A DNA stretch of 64,000 nt. Origin: Micromonospora sp. BL4. GTDB lineage: Bacteria; Actinomycetota; Actinomycetes; Mycobacteriales; Micromonosporaceae. Location of the stretch: the NCBI RefSeq assembly GCF_003667505.1, contig NZ_RCVJ01000147.1:1-64000 (forward strand), read 5' to 3'. The notes beneath the pieces were generated by a model. It was not told the origin of the DNA and ran no database searches. It saw only the letters and a program-made list of their open reading frames with translations. Of the stretch, positions 38,395-47,510 are shown piece after piece. Each line of letters begins with the position of its first letter. Position 1 is the stretch's first letter. The translations under genes and the position numbers were made by a program.

Positions 38395-39831
38395 CTACCG
38401 GGAGAGCGTCGACCGTAGATCGACGGCCGGTTCCTCGTCCGTCGGCTCCGCCTCGGGGGCGGGCTGAGGCGCCGGGAACCACAGGCCGGCGACCAGCCCG
38501 CGCGGCTCACCGACGCGCATGGTGAGCCGCCCGTCGGAGGCGTCCACCAGCACGGCGGCGATGGTCAGGCCGAGCCCGGCGCCATCCACGTTCTGCGCGT
38601 CCGGTGCCCGCCAGAACCGTTCGGTGGCCTGGTCGAGCTGGCTCTCGGTCATGCCCGGACCGGTGTCGCGCACCTCCAGGGCCACCCCGTGGTCGCGGCC
38701 GGCCACCGTCACCGTCACCGCCCCGCCGGCTCCACTGAACTTCACCGCGTTGTCGATCAACGCGTCCAGCGCCTGGTCGACGGCGGTCGGCACGGTCCGG
38801 GCGTACGCCGGTGCGTCGGTCGTGACGAGCCGCAGCGCGACCGACCGGTGCCGGGCCAGCGGCGCCCACGCGGCCACCCGGGACGCGGCCACCGCGGCGG
38901 CGTCCACGGTGACCCGCTCGTTCTCCTCGCGTTCGGCCCGGGCCAGGGTCAGCAGCGCGTCGAGCACCAGGGCCAGCCGGTCGGTCTCCTCCAGCGCCAG
39001 CCGATGCTCGGAGCGCCCCTCCGGGTCGGTGAGGCTCGGACCCAGCTCCTCCACCCGCAGCCGCAGCGCGGTGAGCGGATTGCGCAGCTGGTGGCTGGCG
39101 TGCGCGACGAACGCCCGCTGCCGGTCCATCACGTCGGAGACCACGTCGGCCATGTGGTTGAAGCTCGCCGCGAGCCGGCGCAGCTCCGGCGGGCCGAGCC
39201 GGTGCAGCACCCGGGCGCTCCGGTCGCCCTCGGCGATCTCGTGGGTGACCGCGTCCAGCTCGGTGACCGGGCGCAGCACCCAGCCGGCCAGCCCGAACGC
39301 GGTGAGCACGCAGGCCAGCACGACGAGCAGGCCGGCCAGGGCGAGCAGCAGCCACCAGGCGGTGACGGCCCGGCTGATCGGGCCGGCCGGGGTCACGATC
39401 ACCACCGCGCCGAGCACCTCGCCGCCGTCGTTGATCGGCACCGCCACCACCACCGCGCCGACCGTCCACGGCCACACCGACGCGGGGGCGCTGGTCTGCT
39501 GCCCGGACAGCGCGATGTCCAGCGCCGTGGTGGTCCCCGCGGCCGGCCGCCAGCTCGCCGAGGCGACGACCGTGCCCCGTTCCCGGTCGACGACCGCGGC
39601 GCCGATCGCGTACAGCTCGTCGTAGCTGCGCAGCTCCGCCTCCAGCGGGCCCGGTCCGCCGCCGCGCAACGCCGGCCCGGCCAGCGAGGCGAACCGGGTG
39701 GCGTCGGCGAGCCGGTCGGCGCGTACCCGTTCGGTCTCGCGGCTGGCCAGGGTGACGGCCAGCGGGGTCTCCAGGGCGATGAGGACGAGCACCATCAGCA
39801 GCAGATAACTGATCACCAGTCGACGGCGCAC
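38395..39831 (-). CDS. Two-component sensor histidine kinase
   Basis: 478 aa from ATG 39829-39831. Two transmembrane helices (about 6-28 and 160-184) flank an extracytoplasmic sensor domain of about 130 residues, then HAMP (VLRPVTELDAVTHEIAEGD), a HisKA dimerisation domain with phosphorylated His247 (FVAHASHQLRNPLTALRL) and the HATPase_c domain: DALIDNAVKFSGAGG (N box), EVRDTGPGM (G1) and GAGLGLTIAAVLV (G2). Autophosphorylates and passes phosphate to the regulator 9 bp upstream. The acidic Pro/Glu tail (APEAEPTDEEPAVDL) lies outside conserved domains. Convergent with the TAXI protein, 11 bp apart, which hints at shared function. Confidence 0.93.
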   Translation of the reverse strand: MRRRLVISYLLLMVLVLIALETPLAVTLASRETERVRADRLADATRFASLAGPALRGGGPGPLEAELRSYDELYAIGAAVVDRERGTVVASASWRPAAGTTTALDIALSGQQTSAPASVWPWTVGAVVVAVPINDGGEVLGAVVIVTPAGPISRAVTAWWLLLALAGLLVVLACVLTAFGLAGWVLRPVTELDAVTHEIAEGDRSARVLHRLGPPELRRLAASFNHMADVVSDVMDRQRAFVAHASHQLRNPLTALRLRVEELGPSLTDPEGRSEHRLALEETDRLALVLDALLTLARAEREENERVTVDAAAVAASRVAAWAPLARHRSVALRLVTTDAPAYARTVPTAVDQALDALIDNAVKFSGAGGAVTVTVAGRDHGVALEVRDTGPGMTESQLDQATERFWRAPDAQNVDGAGLGLTIAAVLVDASDGRLTMRVGEPRGLVAGLWFPAPQPAPEAEPTDEEPAVDLRSTLSR

Positions 39832-39840
39832 GGCAACCCC

Positions 39841-40497
39841 TCACGCATCGCGCAGCCGGTAACCGACCCCGCGTACGGTCTCGACCAGGCCGGCGTCGCC
39901 CAGCTTGCCGCGTAGCGACCCGACGTGCACCTCGACGGTGTGCCGGTCGGTCCAGGTGGTGCCCCAGGCGTCGAGCAGGATGCGGTCGCGGGGCACCGCC
40001 ACCCCGGGCTGCCGGGCCAGCGAGAGCAGCACGTCGAACTCCTTGCGGGTCAGCGTGACCGCCCGGCCGTCCACCGTCACCGTCCGGGCGGCGACGTCGA
40101 TGCGCACCGCGCCGGCCTCGATCAGGTGCCGCTCCGGTGCGGCGTTCGCGGCCCGGCGCAGCACCGCCTCGATGCGGGCCTGCAGCTCCACCATCGAGAA
40201 CGGCTTGACGACGTAGTCGTCCGCGCCGAGGCGCAGGCCGAGCACCCGGTCGCGTTCCTCCCCCCGGGCGGTCACCGCGATGATGCCGAGCTGGCTGCTG
40301 CGCCGGCGCAGCTCCCGGCAGAGGTCCGTGCCGTCCCCGTCGGGCAGGGTCAGGTCCAGCAGCACCAGGTCGCACGGGGCGGCGGCGAGCGCGGCGGCGA
40401 CGGTGGCGGCGTGCTCGACCTGGTACCCGCGGCGGGTGAGGGCGGAGGAGAGCGCGGCGGCCACCCGGCGGTCGTCCTCCACCAGCAGGATCCGCAC
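39841..40497 (-). CDS. OmpR/PhoB-family response regulator
   Basis: 218 aa from ATG 40495-40497. Receiver domain with acidic pocket VEDD (Asp8, Asp9) and phospho-acceptor Asp48 in LVLLDLTLPDGDG, ITARGEERDRVLGLRLGADD and VVKPFSMVELQARI (Lys). C-terminal winged helix: LTRKEFDVLLSLARQPG, TDRHTVEVHVGSLRGKLG and VETVRGVGYRL. Binds DNA after phosphorylation by the adjacent kinase, whose gene starts 9 bp downstream in the same operon. The target genes are not evident; the TAXI gene is a candidate. Confidence 0.94.
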   Translation of the reverse strand: MRILLVEDDRRVAAALSSALTRRGYQVEHAATVAAALAAAPCDLVLLDLTLPDGDGTDLCRELRRRSSQLGIIAVTARGEERDRVLGLRLGADDYVVKPFSMVELQARIEAVLRRAANAAPERHLIEAGAVRIDVAARTVTVDGRAVTLTRKEFDVLLSLARQPGVAVPRDRILLDAWGTTWTDRHTVEVHVGSLRGKLGDAGLVETVRGVGYRLRDA

Positions 40498-40582
40498 CCG
40501 TGCCCCCGTCCGTCGCAGTACTTTCCTGCGAATGGTGGCAGAAGGCCGCCGTCAGCGGGAGGGCCGCCTCCCCGGGGACGGT

Positions 40583-40894
40583 TTAAAGGCCGAAGACGTC
40601 GTCGTTGACGCCGTCCCGCACGCCGTCGACGAAGCCTCGGAAACCCGGGTCGTCGTGGCGGGCCGGCACGCTGGTGACGTTGACCCCGCTGGCCTGGGTC
40701 ACCGCGTCGACCAGGGGCGGGTAGTCGATCTCGGCGTCGGTGAAGGCGCCGTCGTCCGCCTCGGCCAGGTTGATCACGTGCTGCACGTCGTCGGACGGGG
40801 TGTCCGGATCCTCCGCCCACTCGCCACCGGCCCGGTAGCACTCGTCGTACAGCGCGCGCTGGGTTTCGGTCCAGTCCTCGTCGTAGCTCTCCAT
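40583..40894 (-). CDS. Small acidic hypothetical protein
   Basis: 103 aa if started at ATG 40892-40894, which sits 6 nt from a GGGAGG ribosome site; two in-frame upstream codons (ATG, GTG) are too close to that site. Strongly acidic: ESYDEDWTETQRALYDECYR, then DPDTPSDDVQHVINLAEADD. No membrane segment or known domain. The C-terminal PGFRGFVDGVRDGVNDDVFG looks folded. No family recognised. Separated from the response regulator by 85 bp and probably its own transcript. Confidence 0.6.
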   Translation of the reverse strand: MESYDEDWTETQRALYDECYRAGGEWAEDPDTPSDDVQHVINLAEADDGAFTDAEIDYPPLVDAVTQASGVNVTSVPARHDDPGFRGFVDGVRDGVNDDVFGL

Positions 40895-40983
40895 CATCAC
40901 CCTCCCGCCGCCTGCTCCACCTGAGCATGCCGGGCCGCGACCGGCGTCGGCGGCGGTACGGCCGAAACGCCTGCCGGGCCACG

Positions 40984-40989
40984 TAGGCT
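40984..40989 (+). promoter_or_regulatory. Putative -10 box of the DUF952 gene (leaderless)
   Basis: TAGGCT, 6 nt before GTG 40996; no Shine-Dalgarno in the gap. Confidence 0.4.
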
Positions 40990-40995
40990 GCCACG

Positions 40996-41334
40996 GTGAT
41001 CTACAAGTTGCTGCCGACGGTGGAGTGGGACGACGCCCGGGCGGTCGGCCACCTGGTCGGCTCGGCGGTGGACCGGCAGGACGGCTTCATCCACCTCTCC
41101 GCGGCCGATCAGGTGGTGGAGACGGCCCGGCGACACTTCACCGGCGTCACCGGGCTCACCCTGCTGACGGTGGACCCGGAACGGCTGGGCGACCGGCTGC
41201 GCTGGGAGCCCTCGCGGGGCGGCGAGCTCTTTCCGCACCTGTACGGCCCGCTGCCGGTGACGGCGGTCGTGTCGACGCGGACGCTACCGGCCGATCAGCC
41301 GGCCGCCGACGCGGTAGCGGCGCTGCTGGCCTGA
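40996..41334 (+). CDS. DUF952 family protein
   Basis: 112 aa from GTG 40996 (VIYKLLPTVEWDDARAVG). The pattern IYKLLP...W, DGFIHLSAADQVVETARRHF, LLTVDPERLGDRLRWE and FPHLYGPLPVTAVVS is characteristic of DUF952, a small cytosolic family related in fold to ADP-ribosyltransferase-like domains; its biochemical role is unknown. Length is normal. It is followed by 162 bp holding a TATGCT -10-like box at 41344 and the next gene. Confidence 0.85.
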   Translation: MIYKLLPTVEWDDARAVGHLVGSAVDRQDGFIHLSAADQVVETARRHFTGVTGLTLLTVDPERLGDRLRWEPSRGGELFPHLYGPLPVTAVVSTRTLPADQPAADAVAALLA

Positions 41335-41496
41335 GCGGTCGCTATGCTACGCCGAGTCCCGCGCGCCCCGGCCCCACGCTCCGTGCCCGGGCGGGCGTGG
41401 CAGCCCCGATCCGCGCGGCCGACGGCCGTCCCGGCGCATGCCGACGCGGGTCACCGACGGCGCCCGGCGCGCCCTGCGACCCATGCGAGTTGAAGG

Positions 41497-42042
41497 ATGA
41501 CTGACAGCAGTTCCCCGTCCCCCTCGGTCTTCGTCCACCCCACCGCCGACGTGGAGGAGGGCGCCCGGGTCGGCGACGGCACAAAGGTCTGGCACCTGGC
41601 CCACATCCGGTCGTCGGCGGAGGTGGGCGCCGGCTGCGTCATCGGCCGCAACGTGTACGTCGACGCGGGTGTCACGGTCGGCGACCTGGTCAAGATCCAG
41701 AACAACGTCTCCGTCTACCAGGGGGTGACCCTCCAGGACGAGGTCTTCGTCGGCCCGTGCGTCGTGTTCACCAACGACTTCCGGCCCCGCGCCCAGAATC
41801 CCGACTGGAAGATCACCCCGACGCTGGTGCGCAAGGGCGCCTCGATCGGCGCGAACGCGACCCTGGTCTGCGGAATCGAGGTCGGCGAGTACGCGATGAT
41901 CGCGGCCGGCTCGGTGGTGACCAGGGACGTCGCGCCGTACCAGCTCGTCGCCGGCAACCCGGCCCGGCCCAAGGGCTGGGTCGACGAGAGCGGCGAGGTG
42001 GTCTCCCGGGACGTGGACAACCCGCCGCAGCGGCAGGGCTGA
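41497..42042 (+). CDS. wlbB: Left-handed beta-helix N-acetyltransferase, WlbB/WbpD type
   Basis: 181 aa from ATG 41497, with AAGGATG context. Hexapeptide repeats throughout: VFVHPTADVEEGARVGDGTK, VWHLAHIRSSAEVGAGCVIG, NVYVDAGVTVGDLVKIQNNV, then KGASIGANATLVCGIEVGEY and AMIAAGSVVTRDVAPYQLVA. The C-terminal GNPARPKGWVDESGE is typical. WbpD/WlbB acetylates the 3-amino group of UDP-GlcNAc3N-type sugars. The matching dehydrogenase (46545) and aminotransferase (47507) lie 4.5-6 kb away, so a UDP-2,3-diacetamido sugar is predicted. Ends convergently with the TagF-like gene across a strong hairpin. Confidence 0.88.
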   Translation: MTDSSSPSPSVFVHPTADVEEGARVGDGTKVWHLAHIRSSAEVGAGCVIGRNVYVDAGVTVGDLVKIQNNVSVYQGVTLQDEVFVGPCVVFTNDFRPRAQNPDWKITPTLVRKGASIGANATLVCGIEVGEYAMIAAGSVVTRDVAPYQLVAGNPARPKGWVDESGEVVSRDVDNPPQRQG

Positions 42043-42049
42043 GTCGACG

Positions 42050-42092
42050 ACGAACGGCGGTGGACGGAACGCATCCGTCCACCGCCGTTCGT
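42050..42092. terminator. Perfect 19-bp bidirectional hairpin
   Basis: Arms 42050-42068 and 42074-42092 are exact reverse complements (starting ACGAACGGCGGTGGACGGA) with loop ACGCA. It sits in the 60-bp gap between the convergent wlbB-like and TagF-like genes. No U-tract. Confidence 0.9.
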
Positions 42093-42102
42093 GTCGGGCG
42101 TG

Positions 42103-43860
42103 TCAGTGGCAGAGCCGGGCGATCTCCTCCTGGAACCGGTCCATCGAGTTCGCCTCGGCCGGACCGAGCAGGTACGTCTTCAGCTCACGCCGAGCCTCGA
42201 CCATCGGGTCGTCGTCGGACCGGGTCACGGCGACGATTTTCTCCAGCTCGCCGCAGTCCCGGCAGAGCAGGTACGCCGCCCGCGCGGTCGGGTACTCCCG
42301 CCGGAAGTCGTCCTCCGGCAGGCCGCCCGGGTTGGCCACGACGTACGGCCGTTCGCTCTGCACGAAGTCCGAGACCACACTGGAGACGTCGCTGATCAGC
42401 AGGTCGGTCTGGTTGAAGCAGTCGAACAGCGCCGGCGTCCGGCCGGTGACCACGAGGTGTCGGGTGCCGTCCAGCGAGGTCGCGTCGGCGTCACCGCCGG
42501 CGCCGCGGATGAGGTCCACCAGCCGCTCGTGCACCGCCTTGGCTTCCTTGGAGCGGGAGCCGGTCAGCGGGTGCGGCTTGTAGATCACGCGCACCTCGGG
42601 CTTCGTCGCCAGCAGACCCTTGATGATCCGCTCACCCATCAGCACGAGCGAGGTGTGGTACGGGTCGTCGTCCAGCCACCCCTCCCAGGTCGGGGCGTAG
42701 AGCACGGTGAACGGCCGATCGACCGACTCCGCACCGAAGGTGTGCACGCCGGCGAGCTGCGGGCGCCCGATCTCGACGATGTCGCTGTCGAGCACGCCCA
42801 CCCCGGCACGGGCGTATCGCTCGCGACCGGCGAGACCGGCGACCCAGACCTCGTCGTACACCTTGCTGTAGGGGTTGACGCTGGCGGCCTTGTCGCTGTC
42901 GCCGTGCCCGACGAAGACGTGCTTCATGCCCGGCTCGCGGAGCATGTGGATGTTCGCGCCGACGTTCGCCGCGTAGAGCGCCGCGCGGACGCTGCCGAGT
43001 TCGAGGTTCATGAAGTCCACCCCGGCCGGCACGCAGATCACCGGCAGTCGGGTGTCGGCGAGCTCGTTGAACGCCTCCCGGCTTCGCATCAGCACCACCG
43101 CGCGCTGCTCCAGCGCCTCGGTCGGAGCGAGCCACATGTTCGCCTGGTAGACGTCCTTGGCCGGGCCGGCGAAGTAGAGCGCCACCTCGGGCCGGTGGGC
43201 GTCGAGCCAGCGCTGGACGGCGGGCAGCAGCGGGCTCTGCCCGGAGCCCCGGCCGCGCAGCCAGGTCAGCGCGACGATCCCACCGACGACCGCGGCGGCG
43301 AGCACCGCCACCAGTCCCGCGCCCAGCACCGGCGCGGCCGTGTCACGCACGGCGGCGACCACGGCGGCCGGCGCCAGCACCACGTTGACCAGGGCCAGCC
43401 GGTCACCGGCAAGCCACGACGCCCACTCCGGCGGACGGGGCGCGGAGCGCAGCGGCCCGAGGTCGATGTTGCGTACCAGCGCCGAGGTCGGGTTGCGCCG
43501 GTCGATCATGGTGGCGAGGGCGCCGGCGAAGACCGAGATCAACCAGACCGTGGCCGGCAGCAGCAGGATCAGGCTGAGCTCCCCCGCGCCGGGGCGGACC
43601 GTGGCCACCACCAGCAGGACGATCGCGAGGTCCCGGGTGAGCTGGCGGTAGTCCCCGCGCAGGCCGACTTTCTCAAGAAGGGTGTGCGTGGCGGGCGACC
43701 AGCGGGCGAGCGCGTATTCGCCGCCGAGAGCGGCGAGCCCGGCCACCGTGAAAACGGCGGCCCAGCCGAGCGCACCGGCGACGAGCATCACGACGTAGGC
43801 CAGCAGCAGCAGCGCGCCGCGGGCGGCGACTCCCGCCGGTCCCATCAACTTACCGAACAA
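42103..43860 (-). CDS. TagF-like polyol-phosphate (CDP-glycerol/ribitol) transferase with N-terminal membrane domain
   Basis: 585 aa from TTG 43858-43860 (AGGGAG 8 nt upstream; ATG 43845 is the alternative). N-terminal 200 residues hold about six hydrophobic helices (GALLLLAYVVMLVAGALGW and others), unlike soluble Bacillus TagF, so it is an integral membrane protein. C-terminal Glyphos_transf domain: VALYFAGPAKDVYQANMWL, FVGHGDSDKAASVNPYSK, LYAPTWEGW, VIYKPHPLTG and LLISDVSSVVSDFVQSERPY. The catalytic His of the HG motif is present, but the usual HGTPLK reads HGDSDK. Expected to build a glycerol- or ribitol-phosphate chain on a lipid-linked acceptor from CDP-polyol. Paralogue of the gene at 59420. 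Confidence 0.88.
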   Translation of the reverse strand: MFGKLMGPAGVAARGALLLLAYVVMLVAGALGWAAVFTVAGLAALGGEYALARWSPATHTLLEKVGLRGDYRQLTRDLAIVLLVVATVRPGAGELSLILLLPATVWLISVFAGALATMIDRRNPTSALVRNIDLGPLRSAPRPPEWASWLAGDRLALVNVVLAPAAVVAAVRDTAAPVLGAGLVAVLAAAVVGGIVALTWLRGRGSGQSPLLPAVQRWLDAHRPEVALYFAGPAKDVYQANMWLAPTEALEQRAVVLMRSREAFNELADTRLPVICVPAGVDFMNLELGSVRAALYAANVGANIHMLREPGMKHVFVGHGDSDKAASVNPYSKVYDEVWVAGLAGRERYARAGVGVLDSDIVEIGRPQLAGVHTFGAESVDRPFTVLYAPTWEGWLDDDPYHTSLVLMGERIIKGLLATKPEVRVIYKPHPLTGSRSKEAKAVHERLVDLIRGAGGDADATSLDGTRHLVVTGRTPALFDCFNQTDLLISDVSSVVSDFVQSERPYVVANPGGLPEDDFRREYPTARAAYLLCRDCGELEKIVAVTRSDDDPMVEARRELKTYLLGPAEANSMDRFQEEIARLCH

Positions 43861-44266
43861 GGACTAGCTCCCTAGAGATCGACGACTGGCTCCACGGACC
43901 ACTGGCGCCGTGACGGCCTGGATCCCCCGCTTCTGCTGCGATCGTGGGCGTGCCGGGCGTCGCCGGTACGCCCCTCACAGAGGCACCGACGGAGGACCGG
44001 TCGGCACGAGGCAGCCCACCTGCCCCCCACCGTTCCTGACCCGTGACGGCAACCGGCACTCCCGCGGCCACCCGCCACCGCGCTGGTGTGACCTTAACGC
44101 GAAGGAACGCGCCGGTATCGTTCGGGTGCCCCAGCGTCAGGCGAAAAGTCCTCCGGGGTCCGGATCGTCGCCCATCCGCGCCGGCGCGAATCCGCCCCGC
44201 CGGAGAGCGTCGGGATCGCCGCGGATGGCGCGCGGTCTCGATAGAACCTCGTCGGTCGCCGGTTCC

Positions 44267-44272
44267 TATACT
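44267..44272 (+). promoter_or_regulatory. Putative -10 box (TATACT) in the 505-bp gap before the DUF6541 gene
   Basis: TATACT is the best -10 match in the divergent spacer 43861-44365 and lies 93 nt before GTG 44366. A GAACCT sequence about 17 nt upstream is a weak -35 match. The rest of the spacer is GC-rich with no gene seen; the minus-strand promoter of the TagF-like gene must also be here. Confidence 0.35.
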
Positions 44273-44365
44273 GGGCCGGCCGCCTGGCCCAAGCGACGGC
44301 CGCCCACGCAGCAATCGATCACGGCGGTGGCCGCGGTGATTACCGTCCCCCGAGAAAGGATCTGC

Positions 44366-46405
44366 GTGTTCACAACCCTGATCGCCCTCGTCGTGGCACT
44401 TGTGCCCGGTGCGGTGCTCGGCTTCGCCCTCCCCCCGGGGCGCTACCGGTGGGCCGTGTGGGCCGCCGCCCCGGCAACCACCCTCGGTCTGGTCACGGTC
44501 GGAATGGCGTGGTTGCCGACGCTGGGCCTGCCCCGGAGCGCCCTGGCGGTGCTCGTCGCAGAGCTGGTGCTGGCCGGCGCCGCGGTCGTCGCGTCCCGCT
44601 TGTTCTGGCTCGGGCTGAGCGACGCGGACGGGGAGGCCGGGCGGCCGAGTCTCCGCGCACGCTTCCGCCGGCTCCCCTCGGTCCGCCCCCGCTGGGTCGA
44701 CATGGCCGGCGTCGCCATCCCGTCGGCGATCACCATCGCCTTCGGCTGGTTGATGCTCGGGCGGCTCGTTGCCCCACCCGGCTGGGACGCCATGAACCAC
44801 GGCTTCCTGACCCGCCGCATCCTGGACACCGGCAGCGTCATGGTCACCTCGGCGTGCACGTCCGGCGTCAACGAGGTCTCGGTCTCCTGCACGTTCTACC
44901 CGCTGTCCGCCGACATCTCCTGGGCTCAGGCCGTCCAGATCACGGGCGGTCACATCAGCACCGCGATGGCGGCCTGGTCCATCATCCTCGGCCCGCTCGC
45001 CCTGGTGGCCAGTGTCTACGGCTGCGCCCGGGCGCTCGGCGCCCGGCCCGTCGTCGCCGCCTGCGCCGCGACCGCGCCCGCCTTCATCGGCCCGATGTGG
45101 GTCTCCGTGATCAACGGGCGGATCAACGAGCAGACCGCCCCGGCCATGGCGGGTGCCATCGCGCTGCTGGTGGCCCTCGCCCTGCGCGGCCCGCACCCCA
45201 TCCGGCTCGGGCTGCTGGCCGGGCTCGCCGGCGCCGGCCTGGTCATGACGCACACCTACGACGTCCTGTTCATCGGGGTGCTCACGATCGGCGTGGTGCT
45301 GGCGCTCCGCGCGCCGTTCAGGCTGCGTGCCGGCGCCACCGCCCTCGGCACCATGGTCGTCGCCGCGCTGCTGCCGCTGTTGCCGCTGCTGGGTGCCCTG
45401 CTCGGTGCGAACGGCGAACGGACCTCCAACAACCCCGCCCTGCCGAACATGTGGGACAAGTCGTTCGAGTACTGGGTGACCCACCCCCAGCGCTACGCGC
45501 TCTTCGGCTATCCGCTGGTGCCGAGCAAGGACTTCGTCTTCACGATGTCGCCGATCAGCGTCGCCGTGGTCATCACGATGGCCTGCCTGCTGGTCTCGCC
45601 GTTCTGCCTGTTCATCCCGCGGCTGCGCTGGGCCCGGCCGTGGTTCGTGGCCGGCGCCGTCTTCACCGCCATCGGCATCTGGACCACCAGTTCCGAGTCG
45701 ACCGCCGCGGCCACGCTGGCGGGTCTCTGGTACGGCGTCCGCGAGCGGGTCCGTTCGATGATCTTCCCGGTCTACGGCGTCCTGACGGTGGTCGGCGCGG
45801 TCGTCATCGGGATCGCGATCCAGTGGCTCGTGTCGCGGCTGGTGGCCAAGGCCCACGGCCTGCGCGACTCGGCGGTGCCGGCCGCGGTGGCCGCGACGGT
45901 CCTGGTGCTCGCGCTCATCGGGATGGGCGCCGTGCCGTCGAGTTGGAAGCCGTTGCGGACGGCCATGATCAACAGGGCGCCGCTCGGCAATTCGTACGTC
46001 CAGACCTACGAATGGCTCAGCGAGAACACCCCGCCCGGTAGGACGGTGGCCTACGACCGGCACCGCGAGTTCATGTCCTGGGCGTACGCCGACTACAAGA
46101 ACCCGCTGCTGTTCGGCATCCCGCCGCTGCCCGGCCTCACCGCCGCGGACAACGACTACGAGCGCCGCTGGGCCGCGTTCCACTGGCTCGTGGGCACCGA
46201 GGGTGCGGAGCCCGCCGGTTGCGACGTACGCCGGTTCGGCGTCGAGTACGTCGTCGTCGGCAAGCGCGGCATTCCCGCCGCGACGAAGAACTACAAGCAG
46301 GCGTCCCTCGACGCCAGCGACAAGGTCACGCTGGTCCAGCGCTTCGGCCGGATCAAGATCTACCAGGTCACCGACGCGGGACGGGCGTGCGCGTCCGCCG
46401 GCTGA
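44366..46405 (+). CDS. DUF6541 family polytopic membrane protein, probable GT-C glycosyltransferase
   Basis: 679 aa from GTG 44366, with GAAAGGA 5 nt upstream. About 13 hydrophobic helices followed by a soluble C-terminal domain of about 150 residues (TYEWLSENTPPGRTVAYDRH, AFHWLVGTEGAEPAGCDVRR). The first outer loop carries PPGWDAMNHGFLTRRIL with the conserved Asp of GT-C enzymes, then CTSGVNEVSVSCTFYPLSAD with two Cys. DUF6541 proteins are frequent in actinobacterial envelope loci; donor would be a polyprenyl-phosphate sugar on the outer face. Its place between the TagF-like gene and the amino-sugar genes suggests decoration of the exported polymer. Specificity is unknown. Confidence 0.75.
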   Translation: MFTTLIALVVALVPGAVLGFALPPGRYRWAVWAAAPATTLGLVTVGMAWLPTLGLPRSALAVLVAELVLAGAAVVASRLFWLGLSDADGEAGRPSLRARFRRLPSVRPRWVDMAGVAIPSAITIAFGWLMLGRLVAPPGWDAMNHGFLTRRILDTGSVMVTSACTSGVNEVSVSCTFYPLSADISWAQAVQITGGHISTAMAAWSIILGPLALVASVYGCARALGARPVVAACAATAPAFIGPMWVSVINGRINEQTAPAMAGAIALLVALALRGPHPIRLGLLAGLAGAGLVMTHTYDVLFIGVLTIGVVLALRAPFRLRAGATALGTMVVAALLPLLPLLGALLGANGERTSNNPALPNMWDKSFEYWVTHPQRYALFGYPLVPSKDFVFTMSPISVAVVITMACLLVSPFCLFIPRLRWARPWFVAGAVFTAIGIWTTSSESTAAATLAGLWYGVRERVRSMIFPVYGVLTVVGAVVIGIAIQWLVSRLVAKAHGLRDSAVPAAVAATVLVLALIGMGAVPSSWKPLRTAMINRAPLGNSYVQTYEWLSENTPPGRTVAYDRHREFMSWAYADYKNPLLFGIPPLPGLTAADNDYERRWAAFHWLVGTEGAEPAGCDVRRFGVEYVVVGKRGIPAATKNYKQASLDASDKVTLVQRFGRIKIYQVTDAGRACASAG

Positions 46406-46501
46406 CCGACCGCCCGTGGGCCTGATCCGGCTCGTCGGGCGGTAGTCGAGGGAGCGTAGCCCGGTGCGGCCCACCGGACGACGCTCACCGACCGGACACA
46501 C

Positions 46502-46537
46502 GAAAGGGCGGGGCGACCGTGGTCGCCCCGCCCTTTC
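46502..46537. terminator. Perfect 17-bp bidirectional hairpin
   Basis: GAAAGGGCGGGGCGACC (46502-46518) pairs with 46521-46537 across a central GT. On the plus strand it ends CCCTTTC; on the minus strand likewise. It lies in the 139-bp gap between the convergent DUF6541 and Gfo/Idh/MocA genes. Confidence 0.9.
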
Positions 46538-46544
46538 TCGTCCG

Positions 46545-47510
46545 TCAGCGGCCGTTGTCGGCGAAGAGCCGACCCACCACCCGGTGCGCCGGCAGGATCC
46601 GCTGCCGCTCGACATCGGCGTCGGCGGTGCCGGCGACGATGTCCAGGAAGTGGTCCAGCTGGGCGGCGAGCGGTTCACGGTTCGTGATCAGCTCCGGCAC
46701 CTCGATGATGCTCTGCTGCCGGTAGCCACGGCCGTCCGGGGTGGCCGCGTCCAGCGAGACGTGCCGGTAGATGGTCACGTCCTTGCGGATCAGGTCGGCC
46801 TCGATCAGCCGATCGACCTCGTTGATCACCAGGGTCCGTACCTTGCGCTGCCCGATCCGGCTGGCCGACACGTTGGCCAGCGCGCCGGTGCCGAAGGACA
46901 GCACGGTCTCCGCCACGTCCTCCGCCTCGGTGAGCGAGTCGGGGTGGAAGTGGCCGAAGGTGCCGCGGACCGTCGTCGGCTCCTCGCCGCCGAAGGCCTG
47001 GATCGCCAGGTCGACGTCGTGGATGAGCAGGTCCCAGGCGACCCCGGTGCGGATCCGCGGCGCGTACGGCGAGTGCCGGGTCGCGGTCAGGTGCAGCGGG
47101 CGGTGGACCAGGGCCAGTGCCGTCAGCACCGCCGGGTTGAACCGCTCCAGCAGCCCGCAGAGCAGCGGCACTCCGCGCTTCTCGGCGGTCGCCACGATCT
47201 CCTCGGTCTCGGAGAGGCTGCCGCAGACCGGCTTCTCGATCAGCAGCGGCTTGTCGGCGGCCAGGACCTGCTCGGCGAGGCCGCGGTGGAACTCGGTGGG
47301 AGCGGCGATCACCACGGCGTCGACGTCGGAGAGGTCGTCGGCGTCCGGGGACCAGTCGGCCCCGTACCGCTCGGCGGCCTGCTGGCCCACCGAGCGCCGG
47401 GGCTCGATGACCCGGGCCAGCTCGGCCCGGTCGGACTGGGCGACCACCCGGGCGTGCAGCGAACCCATGACCCCGGTGCCGACCAGGGCGAAACGCAGCT
47501 TGGCGGTCAC
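46545..47510 (-). CDS. Gfo/Idh/MocA oxidoreductase, probable UDP-GlcNAc 3-dehydrogenase
   Basis: 321 aa from GTG 47508-47510, overlapping the upstream aminotransferase by GTGA. N-terminal Rossmann fold: LRFALVGTGVMGSLHARVV (glycine motif 11-16), then VVIAAPTEFHRGLAEQVL and LLIEKPVCGSLSETE with the catalytic EKP motif. C-terminal alpha/beta domain with GVAWDLLIHDVDLAIQAFG, where the HDVDL His/Asp is the usual active-site block. In GnnA/GnnB or WlbA/WbpE-type pairs such an enzyme oxidises C3 of UDP-GlcNAc (or its uronate) and the DegT partner adds the amino group. No UDP-GlcNAc 6-dehydrogenase is in the window, so UDP-GlcNAc3NAc is as likely a product as the uronate. Confidence 0.85.
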   Translation of the reverse strand: MTAKLRFALVGTGVMGSLHARVVAQSDRAELARVIEPRRSVGQQAAERYGADWSPDADDLSDVDAVVIAAPTEFHRGLAEQVLAADKPLLIEKPVCGSLSETEEIVATAEKRGVPLLCGLLERFNPAVLTALALVHRPLHLTATRHSPYAPRIRTGVAWDLLIHDVDLAIQAFGGEEPTTVRGTFGHFHPDSLTEAEDVAETVLSFGTGALANVSASRIGQRKVRTLVINEVDRLIEADLIRKDVTIYRHVSLDAATPDGRGYRQQSIIEVPELITNREPLAAQLDHFLDIVAGTADADVERQRILPAHRVVGRLFADNGR

